A DNA stretch of 7,548 nucleotides from Candidatus Woesearchaeota archaeon (GCA_016181345.1 JACOZM010000052.1:1-7548); one strand, 5' to 3'; shown: positions 1 to 5,967, numbered from the stretch's first letter. Notes: a model not told the origin generated them from the sequence alone. Made by a program: numbers and translations.

Positions 1-564
1 TAAAAGTTCTCGAACCGTTCCCTTATACTGCTTAGGAATCAAATCTACCTGCTGAGGCTTATAAGAAAGCATAATTTTCTGAGCTTGAAGCTTCTCTAAA
101 AACCTCTGCATCTCCGTTCCTTTAAAGTAATTGATCACCTCTTTAAACTCAGGAGGGTCTTTCCAGTTTCCTAAATTTGGTTTGAGAAGATTAGCCATGA
201 TCTTAAACGCTGTTGATTTACCCAATCCATTTTTTCCAACAATTCCTGTAACTTGCCCAAAGAGTGGAGTCGGCAAGGAATAAAGCTCAAACATATTTTC
301 ACCATAACGATGAACGGGAGATTTATTTAACGTTTCAGGAAGATTGATAATTTCAATCGCTCCAAAAGGACATCTATTCACGCAGATTCCGCATCCTGTG
401 CATAAGAGTTCGTCAATCCTTGCTTTTTTGCCAGCATCATCTCCAGGATAAATACAATCTCCTCCTGCTCTATTCACGGGACACAATTTAGCGCAAAGGT
501 AGTTCCCGCATTCATTGGGATGACATTTCTCTCGATCGATAACTGCAATCCGTTTTCTCATCAT
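1..564 (-). CDS. ABCE1/Rli1 ribosome-recycling ATPase, N-terminal part (runs off left edge)
   Basis: The 188 visible codons encode the start of ABCE1 (Rli1), the soluble iron-sulfur ABC ATPase that splits ribosomes after termination in archaea and eukaryotes. Seen in the sequence: a ferredoxin-like domain with cysteines at 14, 19, 24, 28 and 37, then a second cluster C55-x2-C58-x2-C61-x3-C65-P; next the first nucleotide-binding domain with Walker A GKNGLGKST (110-118) and a Q-loop region with KPQQ at 169-172. The rest of NBD1, the hinge and NBD2 lie beyond position 1. Two consecutive ATGs (564-562 and 561-559) are possible starts; the first is taken. ABCE1 is absent from bacteria, so this gene is the best domain-level marker in the window. 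It is transcribed divergently from the rest of the left region. Identification is very secure; the exact start is less so. Confidence 0.96.
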   Translation of the reverse strand, partial: MMRKRIAVIDREKCHPNECGNYLCAKLCPVNRAGGDCIYPGDDAGKKARIDELLCTGCGICVNRCPFGAIEIINLPETLNKSPVHRYGENMFELYSLPTPLFGQVTGIVGKNGLGKSTAFKIMANLLKPNLGNWKDPPEFKEVINYFKGTEMQRFLEKLQAQKIMLSYKPQQVDLIPKQYKGTVRELL

Positions 565-830
565 ATTTTTGTTAACCTTCCTTAATACCTATACCATAAT
601 TAATCTCAATAGATCATATTTTGTTGTTCTTCTTTTTTTATTATTTATCCCTCATATTTATCCTTCAACAACTTTATTTGAAGCTAGTTTTATATTTCTT
701 TTGGTCATCATTGTATATTTGGGATAAAAGCAATTAAATTCATCCCAACCATAAAGAGTGAAGATTCTTGCTCATAAGTTATTTAAAAGAAAAGGAAAGA
801 ATTTAAAAAAGACGTACAATTCTTGACAAC
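565..830. other. A+T-rich divergent intergenic region
   Basis: This gene-free stretch separates ABCE1 (minus strand) from the zinc-ribbon gene (plus strand) and must hold both promoters. It is very A+T-rich. It contains one 7-bp perfect inverted repeat (TTGGGAT at 719-725, ATCCCAA at 742-748, 16-nt loop), which is too weak to name as an RNA or operator. No ORF, tRNA or tandem repeat was recognised here. Confidence 0.6.
801..809 (+). promoter_or_regulatory. Archaeal TATA box for the zinc-ribbon gene
   Basis: The sequence ATTTAAAAA is centred about 26 nt upstream of the ATG at 831. That is the usual archaeal TATA-to-start distance, so the transcript would be leaderless. There is no Shine-Dalgarno sequence between it and the ATG. 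Confidence 0.5.
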
Positions 831-995
831 ATGATAAAATGCGATATCTGCTCTGAGGCAATCGGAGAATTATTTCTAGAGAAACTAAATGGCACTATCA
901 TCAAAAAGCCAGGGTTTAGTAAGCAATACTTTATTTGTCCTTCTTGCCAAAAGAAAAATCAGAGTAAAGAAGAATTGTTAAAGCAGATCAGTTAA
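831..995 (+). CDS. Small four-cysteine zinc-ribbon protein (54 aa), function unknown
   Basis: A 54-codon ORF starting MIKCDIC and ending KQIS. It holds two CxxC knuckles, C4-x2-C7 and C36-x2-C39, with 28 residues between the pairs, the layout of a small zinc ribbon in which four cysteines bind one Zn2+. The segment between is predicted to be mixed helix and strand, and the tail is lysine-rich. Such tiny zinc proteins are common in archaeal genomes and often bind nucleic acid or a partner protein, but I do not recognise this one and assign no function. Support for a real gene comes from the paired cysteine knuckles, the TATA-like box at the leaderless distance and the intact frame. It stands alone between the ABCE1 promoter region and the DUF475 gene. 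Confidence 0.72.
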   Translation: MIKCDICSEAIGELFLEKLNGTIIKKPGFSKQYFICPSCQKKNQSKEELLKQIS

Positions 996-1075
996 GATAA
1001 TCTAAGAGAGATAATCAGATGATAAGAGATCCATTCTACTGAAAAATAGAAAGAAATAAACAAAAAAACACATAA

Positions 1076-1085
1076 TTTTTATAAG
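1076..1085 (+). promoter_or_regulatory. Archaeal TATA box for the DUF475 gene
   Basis: TTTTTATAAG is centred about 28 nt before the ATG at 1109. This spacing predicts transcription starting at or a couple of bases before the start codon. Confidence 0.55.
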
Positions 1086-1108
1086 CAGTTAATACTTTTT
1101 ACAAATCT

Positions 1109-2065
1109 ATGGAAATCCTCTCAATGATTTTAGTCGTCATTGGTTTATGTTTATTTGAAACCGTCAGCAGTATCGATAATGCAGTCATCAATGCTGAAGT
1201 TCTCGGAACAATGTCTCAAAAAGCTAGACGGTGGTTTCTTATCTGGGGCATTCTATTTGCAGTATTTATCGTCAGAGGATTTCTTCCTTGGCTAATCATT
1301 TGGATTACCGTTCCCTCGCTTGGATTTTTCGGCTCCCTTTCCGCTGCTTTTAGCTCGAATCCCATAGTTATCGAAGCTATCGAATCATCAACACCTGTCT
1401 TAATGATGGGCGGAGGAATTTTCCTTCTTTTTCTCTTTTTTCATTGGCTTTTCCTTGAAGCTAAAACATACGGGCTTCATGTAGAAAAGTTTTTTCACCG
1501 CCAGTCAGTTTGGTTTTTTGCAGTAGTATCTCTGCTGTTAACCCTTATTGTCTGGTTTGCGATGAAAATCGATTCCTTCTTGGCTTTCGGAGCAGTCGTC
1601 GGCTCAACGGCTTTTTTTATAACACATGGATTCAAACAAAATGCAGAGAAGACAGAACATGAAATGATTCATGGCGAAAGTAGCTTAAGTGATTGGAGCA
1701 AAATTCTTTATCTGGAAGTTATTGATGCTACGTTTTCGGTTGACGGAGTACTCGGCGCATTTGCTTTTACGATGTCCGTACCTTTAATTTTATTAGGTAA
1801 TGGCCTAGGAGCTATAGTTGTCCGACAAATGACAATGGGGAATATCGAACGAGTTAAAAAATACAAATATCTAAAAAATGGAGCGATGTATTCTATCTTA
1901 GGCTTAGGTATTGTCATGGTTGCCGAAGGATTTCATTACGACGTTCCTACATGGATTTCTCCAGTAATGACGTTCCTTATTTTAGGCTATTTCTTTTACC
2001 GCTCACATAAGTTATTAAAAGAAGAGAAAAGCTGTGAAAAAAAGAAGAAAGGGATAGAAGAATAG
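1109..2065 (+). CDS. DUF475 / TerC-like polytopic membrane protein
   Basis: A 318-aa, very hydrophobic protein with about 7-8 predicted membrane segments. Two signature blocks match the DUF475 branch of the TerC/Alx group: FETVSSIDNAVINAEVL (16-32, with E17, D23, N24) and EVIDATFSVDGVLGAF (203-218, with E203, D206, D212). These acidic residues inside membrane helices recur in both halves, as expected of an internally duplicated LysE-superfamily fold. TerC/Alx relatives export metal ions, notably Mn2+, or are linked to tellurite resistance. DUF475 itself is poorly characterised, so ion transport is an inference. A soluble loop rich in H and E lies at about 175-200, and the C-terminus is a lysine-rich cytosolic tail. 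The length fits the family. It is a single-gene unit with its own TATA box; tRNA-Thr follows. No Shine-Dalgarno sequence is visible. Confidence 0.88.
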   Translation: MEILSMILVVIGLCLFETVSSIDNAVINAEVLGTMSQKARRWFLIWGILFAVFIVRGFLPWLIIWITVPSLGFFGSLSAAFSSNPIVIEAIESSTPVLMMGGGIFLLFLFFHWLFLEAKTYGLHVEKFFHRQSVWFFAVVSLLLTLIVWFAMKIDSFLAFGAVVGSTAFFITHGFKQNAEKTEHEMIHGESSLSDWSKILYLEVIDATFSVDGVLGAFAFTMSVPLILLGNGLGAIVVRQMTMGNIERVKKYKYLKNGAMYSILGLGIVMVAEGFHYDVPTWISPVMTFLILGYFFYRSHKLLKEEKSCEKKKKGIEE

Positions 2066-2146
2066 AGCTGAAACAAGTCCAATTCTCAAGATTCATTTTA
2101 AGAAAGAGATTGATGATCATAAATATATAATATAAATATCAAATAA

Positions 2147-2156
2147 TTTTTAAATA
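2147..2156 (+). promoter_or_regulatory. Archaeal TATA box for tRNA-Thr
   Basis: TTTTTAAATA is centred about 27 nt upstream of the first base of the tRNA at 2179, which is standard archaeal promoter geometry for a tRNA gene. Confidence 0.5.
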
Positions 2157-2178
2157 AATGCTAGTTCTACACTCCCAT

Positions 2179-2289
2179 GCCCCTGTAGCATAGCGGCTAA
2201 TGCGCCAGTTTCGTATGGATAAGCAGAAAAGGACTATCAACTGCTTCCGAATGAACTGGAGATCGAGAGTTCAAATCTCTCCAGGGGCT
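2179..2289 (+). tRNA. tRNA-Thr(CGT) with a 38-nt BHB intron
   Basis: The exons fold into a normal cloverleaf: acceptor GCCCCTG (2179-2185) with CAGGGGC (2282-2288), D-stem GCAT/ATGC, anticodon stem CCAGT (2205-2209) with ACTGG (2255-2259), and T-stem GAGAG/CTCTC with loop TTCAAAT. The anticodon CGT is at 2212-2214, reading threonine ACG. The discriminator is T (2289), and with G1-C72 and C2-G71 this matches archaeal tRNA-Thr identity. No CCA is encoded. The intron spans 2216-2253, at the canonical 37/38 position. The splice region forms a textbook bulge-helix-bulge: outer anticodon stem, 3-nt bulge TGA, central helix TTCG/CGAA (2210-2213 with 2248-2251), 3-nt bulge TAT, and an inner stem built on AAGCAG/CTGCTT. 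The mature length is 73 nt. A T-rich run follows directly and probably terminates transcription. Confidence 0.93.
2216..2253 (+). other. BHB intron of tRNA-Thr(CGT)
   Basis: This 38-nt insert is bounded by cuts within TA^T (2214-2216) and TG^A (2252-2254), which form the two 3-nt bulges of a bulge-helix-bulge motif around the 4-bp helix TTCG/CGAA. The intron closes on AAGCAG (2221-2226) pairing with CTGCTT (2241-2246). It would be removed by the archaeal tRNA-splicing endonuclease. Confidence 0.88.
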
Positions 2290-2301
2290 TATTTATTTTT
2301 T
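2275..2301 (+). repeat. 27-bp direct repeat, copy 1 (tRNA-Thr 3' end plus T-rich tail)
   Basis: This stretch covers the 3' T-stem strand, acceptor strand and discriminator of tRNA-Thr plus 12 nt of T-rich flank. An identical 27-nt copy lies at 2399-2425. A whole tRNA followed by a copy of its 3' end is the classic arrangement of attL/attR left by tRNA-targeting integration, but no integrase or element cargo remains between the copies. The shared TTTATTTTTT tail may also act as a terminator. Confidence 0.8.
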
Positions 2302-2398
2302 GAGGGTTGATGGAAGCGTTGTTTATTTCATGTTCAATAAGAGGGATTTCGCAGAACATCCCTCAGACATACGTTCGCACAGGGTATCTTGCGTGAGG
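2302..2398 (+). other. 97-nt structured spacer between the tRNA 3'-end repeats
   Basis: This short segment has no convincing ORF. It can form GAGGGAT (2341-2347) with ATCCCTC (2358-2364), a 7-bp stem with a 10-nt loop. A competing pairing is ATGTTC (2330-2335) with GAACAT (2354-2359). With the T-rich ends of both flanking repeats it could be a small non-coding RNA unit, or the remnant of an excised element. No C/D box pair or convincing H/ACA layout was found. Confidence 0.35.
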
Positions 2399-2425
2399 AT
2401 CTCTCCAGGGGCTTATTTATTTTTT
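2399..2425 (+). repeat. 27-bp direct repeat, copy 2 (orphan tRNA-Thr 3' end)
   Basis: An identical copy of 2275-2301: CTCTC, CAGGGGC, T and the T-rich tail, lying 124 bp downstream of the first. No matching 5' T-stem, T-loop or 5' acceptor strand precedes it, so it is not a tRNA. It may be an attR-like scar or a duplicated terminator. Confidence 0.8.
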
Positions 2426-2462
2426 TCCCATCACATAAAGAGCAACTTCGAAACATTACCGT

Positions 2463-2472
2463 TCAATATAAC
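2463..2472 (+). promoter_or_regulatory. TATA-like box for the GNAT gene
   Basis: TCAATATAAC is centred about 23 nt upstream of the ATG at 2490. It is weaker than the other TATA boxes in the window but close to the leaderless position. It supports this ATG and a promoter separate from tRNA-Thr. Confidence 0.4.
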
Positions 2473-2489
2473 AGAATTTTCTATTTACC

Positions 2490-2945
2490 ATGAACATCCA
2501 TCAATTATCTGGAACTGAACAAGAAGAGATTGAAGTATTACTAAGAGGAGTTTATATTCGAAGAGTTCTAGGGATTATCCAGCCGGTCTTAATTGATTAC
2601 CTTACAACTAGAGACATTAAAGCAGAGGATACAGTTCTCGTTGCTGGAGAAACTCTCGAAGAAGCTGTTGGCGTTCTACGTTATCGGGAAAGAAGTGCAG
2701 GATCGATAGAAACAAGAAGAGGAATACGATTAAACTGCCATCCTGATGAAATAGTATTAGATATTTTAGAGATAGAATCTTTCCAGCCAGGAGTAGGAAG
2801 TGAGTTACTAACTACATTAAAACAAAGAGACCATAGAATTTACGCCGAATCTTTATCTCGACCTAGAAGATTCTTTGAAAAGCACGGATTCGTTGTTGCA
2901 GGATACCTCAGTGAAAGCATCTCTCTGATGGTTAGGAACCCTTAA
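2490..2945 (+). CDS. GNAT-family acetyltransferase-like protein
   Basis: A 151-aa protein with the outline of a GNAT N-acetyltransferase, a family that transfers an acetyl group from acetyl-CoA to an amine. In order: a helical N-terminus (about 1-45); strands around VLVAGE and AVGVLRYRE (49-67); strand 4 VLDILEIESF (89-98); the pyrophosphate-binding turn PGVGSELL (100-107); and the C-terminal signature RRFFEKHGF (126-134), the usual (F)YEKxGF segment near the CoA. The first position of the (R/Q)xxGxG motif is F98 instead of R or Q, so this is a divergent member. The insert with RRGIRLNCHPDE (76-87) is unusual. The substrate cannot be told from sequence: small molecule, ribosomal protein and tRNA-related targets are all possible. 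It stands between the tRNA repeat region and the ABC operon. Confidence 0.72.
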   Translation: MNIHQLSGTEQEEIEVLLRGVYIRRVLGIIQPVLIDYLTTRDIKAEDTVLVAGETLEEAVGVLRYRERSAGSIETRRGIRLNCHPDEIVLDILEIESFQPGVGSELLTTLKQRDHRIYAESLSRPRRFFEKHGFVVAGYLSESISLMVRNP

Positions 2946-3021
2946 AAAGAATGATCATCAAAAAAAATCAAAAAGATATTATTCTGTTAGCTTAAAAAAT
3001 GAAAAATACCCCTTTCTAAAC

Positions 3022-3031
3022 CTTTATATAC
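3022..3031 (+). promoter_or_regulatory. Archaeal TATA box for the ABC exporter operon
   Basis: CTTTATATAC is centred about 26 nt upstream of the ATG at 3053. It is one of the clearest TATA boxes here, and the spacing predicts a leaderless mRNA. Confidence 0.65.
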
Positions 3032-3052
3032 CATCTTCTATCTCCTAAACAG

Positions 3053-3985
3053 ATGAATGTGATAGAAGTAAAAAACTTAGTAAAGACATTTCCGTCAAAA
3101 AATGGAAAAGTTAAAGCTATCGACAATATTTCTTTAAGTATTAAAAAAGGGGAGATCTTCGGCCTATTAGGAGTCAACGGAGCTGGAAAATCAACCTTAA
3201 CCAATATCCTCACCGGATTAACCCTTCCGGATTCTGGAACAATCAAAATCTTTGGGAAGGATTTCCTCATTCACGAGGAAGAGATTAAAACAAGAAGCAA
3301 TATAGCCACTGCGTATTACGACCTCAACAGAAGCCTAACAGTTAGGGAAAATCTGATTGTTTATGCTAAGCTTTATGGAGTTCAAAACTATCAGAAAAAA
3401 ATCCAAGAGCTGACAGAAAAATTTATGCTCACTTCTCATCTTCGCACGCCGATTAAATTTCTCAGCTCAGGAGAAAGGACAAGAACCGTCCTCGTAAAAT
3501 CCCTCTTAAACGATCCGGAATTATTATTCCTTGACGAATGTACAGTTGGCTTAGATCCAGATATGGCTGAAATCGTGAGGGATTACTTATTGCAATATAA
3601 CAAAGAGACGGGCTGCACGATAGTTTTTACATCACATTATATGCAGGAGGTTGAACGCCTTTGCCAAAGGATTGCTTTTCTCTACCAAGGAAAAATTATA
3701 AAAATCGGCAATGCGCAAAGTTTGCTTAAAGAACTAAACCTGCAGCGAGTTTCTCTGCACTTTTCTAATAATATTGAAGAAGCAAAAAAGCTTTTGCACA
3801 GAGAAAATATTCCGTTCGATGAAAATAACGGCATCTTAGTCTTCTGGGTCAAGAATAGGGAAAAAATCCTTTACCCATTACTGGAAAAATTTGTGAAATA
3901 TAAAATAGTTTTTGACGATATCCACTTAAACAAGCCAACTCTAGAAGAATACTTTATTAAAAAATCAAGAGAAAATAAACGATAG
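3053..3985 (+). CDS. ABC transporter ATP-binding protein (NatA/CcmA-like, ABC-2 exporter type)
   Basis: A 310-aa cytoplasmic ATPase that would power the permease encoded next. Motifs seen: Walker A GVNGAGKST (40-48), signature LSSGE (137-141), Walker B LLFLDE (157-162), D-loop GLDPD (166-170) and the switch histidine H195 in TSHYMQE. Two places deviate from the norm. The Q-loop region reads IATAYYDLNRSLTV (84-97) with no glutamine where one is expected, and Walker B continues DECT instead of DEPT. The catalytic E162 and H195 are present, so ATP hydrolysis should still be possible. The C-terminal 90 residues (about 220-310) form the extra domain typical of NatA/CcmA/drug-exporter ATPases. The permease follows after 23 nt without a visible promoter, so the two are one operon. 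The substrate is unknown; drug, lipid or polysaccharide export are family possibilities. Confidence 0.92.
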   Translation: MNVIEVKNLVKTFPSKNGKVKAIDNISLSIKKGEIFGLLGVNGAGKSTLTNILTGLTLPDSGTIKIFGKDFLIHEEEIKTRSNIATAYYDLNRSLTVRENLIVYAKLYGVQNYQKKIQELTEKFMLTSHLRTPIKFLSSGERTRTVLVKSLLNDPELLFLDECTVGLDPDMAEIVRDYLLQYNKETGCTIVFTSHYMQEVERLCQRIAFLYQGKIIKIGNAQSLLKELNLQRVSLHFSNNIEEAKKLLHRENIPFDENNGILVFWVKNREKILYPLLEKFVKYKIVFDDIHLNKPTLEEYFIKKSRENKR

Positions 3986-4008
3986 GAAAAACCTAAACAC
4001 ACGTAACC

Positions 4009-4794
4009 ATGAAACTTCACCGAATAACTGCCATGCTTTGGAACTATTACTACGATACGATTCATAGCGCTGATCGGCTTTTCGATGTTTTTTACTGGCC
4101 TATCTTAGATATTTTTATCTGGGGATTCATGACATATTTTATCCAAGGCCTTTCCGAAGTTCGTTTGATCAATGTCATTCTTGGTGGTATCTTGTTATGG
4201 GTATTCATCTGGAGAGCCAGCCAGGACATAGCAGTCTATTTATTGGAAAATTTCTGGACAAGAAACGTCTACCACCTTTTTGCTTCTCCTTTGCGGACAT
4301 CAGAACTAGCCATCTCTTTATTTATTGTCGGAGCTGTCAGATCATTTGTTGCTTTTATTGTTATGGCTATTCTCTCCTACCTCCTTTACGGCTTTAAAGT
4401 AATTTCATTTAACATTCTTCACTTTTCATTATTTGTTCTTATTCTCTTCTTATTTGCCTGGGGAATTGGTTTATTGATCAGCTCTTTCATCTTCCGATGG
4501 GGAAGCAGAGTGCAAGTCTTAGCTTGGAGCATCATTTGGGTCATCCAGCCTTTTAGCTGCGTCTTCTATCCTCTAAGCGCCTTGCCGTTATGGGCTGCGA
4601 AAATAGCGGTTTTTCTACCGACAACTCATGTCTTTGAAGGAATGCGCGCAAGCCTACAGGGGCTAGCGATCAACTATCAAAGTTTGGCCTATGCTTTCTT
4701 ATTTTCCGTTATCTTCCTGATCATTAGCGCTTGGGTGTTATCTCTGGCTATTAAACGTTCAAAGCACCGAGGCTTATTAGCTAAACCAGAATAA
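4009..4794 (+). CDS. ABC-2 type transporter permease
   Basis: A 261-aa membrane protein with six predicted helices, at about 27-45, 51-70, 100-126, 135-162, 167-190 and 227-248. This is the size and topology of ABC-2 exporter permeases. Hallmarks seen: the coupling segment LFASPLRTSEL (90-100) between helices 2 and 3; the conserved SxxFYPLSALPLW block (183-195); and LPTTHVFEGMR (203-213) before the last helix, which is the typical ABC-2 signature. It pairs with the ATPase encoded 23 nt upstream to form an exporter, probably a 2+2 complex. A TATA box is not evident in the gap, so it is read from the promoter before 3053. The substrate cannot be inferred. No Shine-Dalgarno sequence precedes the ATG even though this is an internal gene in an operon. 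Confidence 0.9.
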   Translation: MKLHRITAMLWNYYYDTIHSADRLFDVFYWPILDIFIWGFMTYFIQGLSEVRLINVILGGILLWVFIWRASQDIAVYLLENFWTRNVYHLFASPLRTSELAISLFIVGAVRSFVAFIVMAILSYLLYGFKVISFNILHFSLFVLILFLFAWGIGLLISSFIFRWGSRVQVLAWSIIWVIQPFSCVFYPLSALPLWAAKIAVFLPTTHVFEGMRASLQGLAINYQSLAYAFLFSVIFLIISAWVLSLAIKRSKHRGLLAKPE

Positions 4795-4856
4795 AATTGA
4801 GCTAAAACCTTGCAAAAGAAAGATAATATCCATATACTCCATTTTCTTCCTAAAAT

Positions 4857-4867
4857 CTTATAAAATA
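4857..4867 (+). promoter_or_regulatory. Archaeal TATA box for the radical-SAM gene
   Basis: CTTATAAAATA is centred about 25 nt upstream of the ATG at 4887. This predicts a leaderless transcript and supports that ATG as the start. Confidence 0.6.
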
Positions 4868-4886
4868 AGCATAAAAATAGAGATAG

Positions 4887-5942
4887 ATGACCTCTGAAAT
4901 ATCCTCATTAATCCAAAAGGCAGAACAAGTCTATAAGCAAAACTTTCCTTTAGAAACCTGCTTTGAACGGGCTATTTTCTTTTCCTGGGGCTGTACAATT
5001 GGTGATTGTACGTTCTGTTATATGTCCACTCAGCCGAAAGACAAAAAGCCTCAAGAGACAAAACGAAGAATCTCTTCTATCCTTGCTGAATTTATTCTCG
5101 CAAAAAATCTTGGTTGGGACATTGGATTTTTTACTGGAGGGATAGGTGTTTTTTCAGCAGATGAGATTAGCTTACTTCTTAAAGCTGCGAACGAAATTAT
5201 TGGGGAAAAGATCTGGCTGTCCATCGGGCCGATCCCTAAAAAAACTCTCTTGCAATATCTGCCTTATATTAAAGGAGTTGTTGGCAGTACAGAAACGATT
5301 AATCCTGAACTTCATAAAATTGTCTGCCCTTCTAAACCACTAGCTCCATATGAGCGAATGTTTGAAACCGCTTCTGAATTCAAGTTGCTGAAAGCTATGA
5401 CCTTTATCGTTGGTATGGGAGAAACCCATGATGATGTTAAACTCCTGGAAGAATTCATTAAAAAATATCAGATAGATAAAATTCATATCTATGGTCTTAT
5501 TCCGCAGGAAAGCACGATGTTCCAGAACACCCCCGCTCCTACTGCAGAAGAACAAGCCTGGTGGATAGCCAAGCTAAGAATAGCCTTCCCTAAGCTCGAC
5601 ATCCAATGCGGAATTTGGGAAGACCGGACGGAAAGAGTTTCCTTACTTTTAAAAGCCGGAGCAAATTCAATTTCAAAATATCAAGCCACGAAACTATTTG
5701 GCACAAAAGTTTCCCAAGACATTGAAGCTGAAGCTAAAAAAGCTGGAAGAAAATTTCTCGGAACATTGACGAAACTTCCCGACGTGGATTGGGAAAAGGA
5801 AGTAGAAAGGTTGAGTTTAGACCGAAAATTGAAAGAAGAGATTAAAGAAAAGCTCTCCATCTATCTTAAAAAAATGAAAGAGAATGTGAACAAGAAAATT
5901 TTGCTAACGCAAAATGAAAACCAGCAAAATTTTAAGCTGTAA
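4887..5942 (+). CDS. Radical SAM enzyme with CX4CX2C cluster motif
   Basis: A 351-aa protein of the radical S-adenosylmethionine superfamily, which uses a [4Fe-4S] cluster to cleave SAM and make a 5'-deoxyadenosyl radical. The cluster motif is C36-T-I-G-D-C41-T-F-C44-Y, giving CX4CX2C instead of the canonical CX3CX2C. Other superfamily marks are FFTGGIGVF in the place of the GGE SAM-binding motif, GSTETINPELHKIVCP (a BioB/elongator-like strand-turn-helix), and FIVGMGETHDD, equivalent to the GxGE block. The core covers about residues 25-260. A lysine/glutamate-rich helical tail fills the last 90 residues. The general look is closest to the BioB/HydE/PylB/HmdB branch as I know it, but I cannot name the reaction. 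It stands as a single-gene unit with its own TATA box. The C-terminal tail is encoded within the hairpins described separately. Confidence 0.85.
   Translation: MTSEISSLIQKAEQVYKQNFPLETCFERAIFFSWGCTIGDCTFCYMSTQPKDKKPQETKRRISSILAEFILAKNLGWDIGFFTGGIGVFSADEISLLLKAANEIIGEKIWLSIGPIPKKTLLQYLPYIKGVVGSTETINPELHKIVCPSKPLAPYERMFETASEFKLLKAMTFIVGMGETHDDVKLLEEFIKKYQIDKIHIYGLIPQESTMFQNTPAPTAEEQAWWIAKLRIAFPKLDIQCGIWEDRTERVSLLLKAGANSISKYQATKLFGTKVSQDIEAEAKKAGRKFLGTLTKLPDVDWEKEVERLSLDRKLKEEIKEKLSIYLKKMKENVNKKILLTQNENQQNFKL
5895..5933 (+). promoter_or_regulatory. 11-bp inverted repeat within the 3' end of the radical-SAM gene
   Basis: AAAATTTTGCT (5895-5905) pairs perfectly with AGCAAAATTTT (5923-5933) around a 17-nt loop. 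A shorter competing hairpin, TTTTGC (5899-5904) with GCAAAA (5909-5914), uses the same left arm. It lies inside the last codons of the gene, so it may shape the mRNA 3' end or termination. Confidence 0.45.
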
Positions 5943-5967
5943 ATAAAGAGTCGATACTTTATTTACA
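5938..5967 (+). terminator. 11-bp hairpin overlapping the radical-SAM stop codon
   Basis: TGTAAATAAAG (5938-5948) pairs perfectly with CTTTATTTACA (5957-5967) around an 8-nt loop; the TAA stop at 5940-5942 is inside the left arm. There is no T-run directly after it, so a bacterial-style terminator is unlikely. A 3'-end stabiliser, an archaeal processing site or a dyad-binding operator for the downstream gene are possible. Confidence 0.4.

Noticed and set aside
719..748. 7-bp inverted repeat TTGGGAT/ATCCCAA upstream of the zinc-ribbon gene
   Set aside because: Short arms and a 16-nt loop in very A+T-rich DNA; nothing places it at an operator position, so chance is likely.
2066..2178. C/D-box guide RNA suggested by TTGATGAT near 2110
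   Set aside because: The box C match has T at its first position, and no CTGA box D lies at a suitable distance downstream.
2399..2425. A second tRNA, or a split-tRNA 3' half, ending at 2413
   Set aside because: There is no TTC-type T-loop, 5' T-stem strand or helix partner upstream of the copied 3' end, and no BHB half-motif, so neither a tRNA nor a trans-spliced half is supported.
2300..2518. 72-codon ORF across the second tRNA-end repeat
   Set aside because: It needs a start inside the T-rich tail, translates the repeat and spacer into an unlikely sequence, and overlaps the better-supported GNAT start at 2490.
2113..2958. Palindrome ATGATCAT occurring at 2113-2120 and 2951-2958, both soon after stop codons
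   Set aside because: Only two copies of an 8-mer in A+T-rich DNA, at different distances from the stops; not enough for a shared element.
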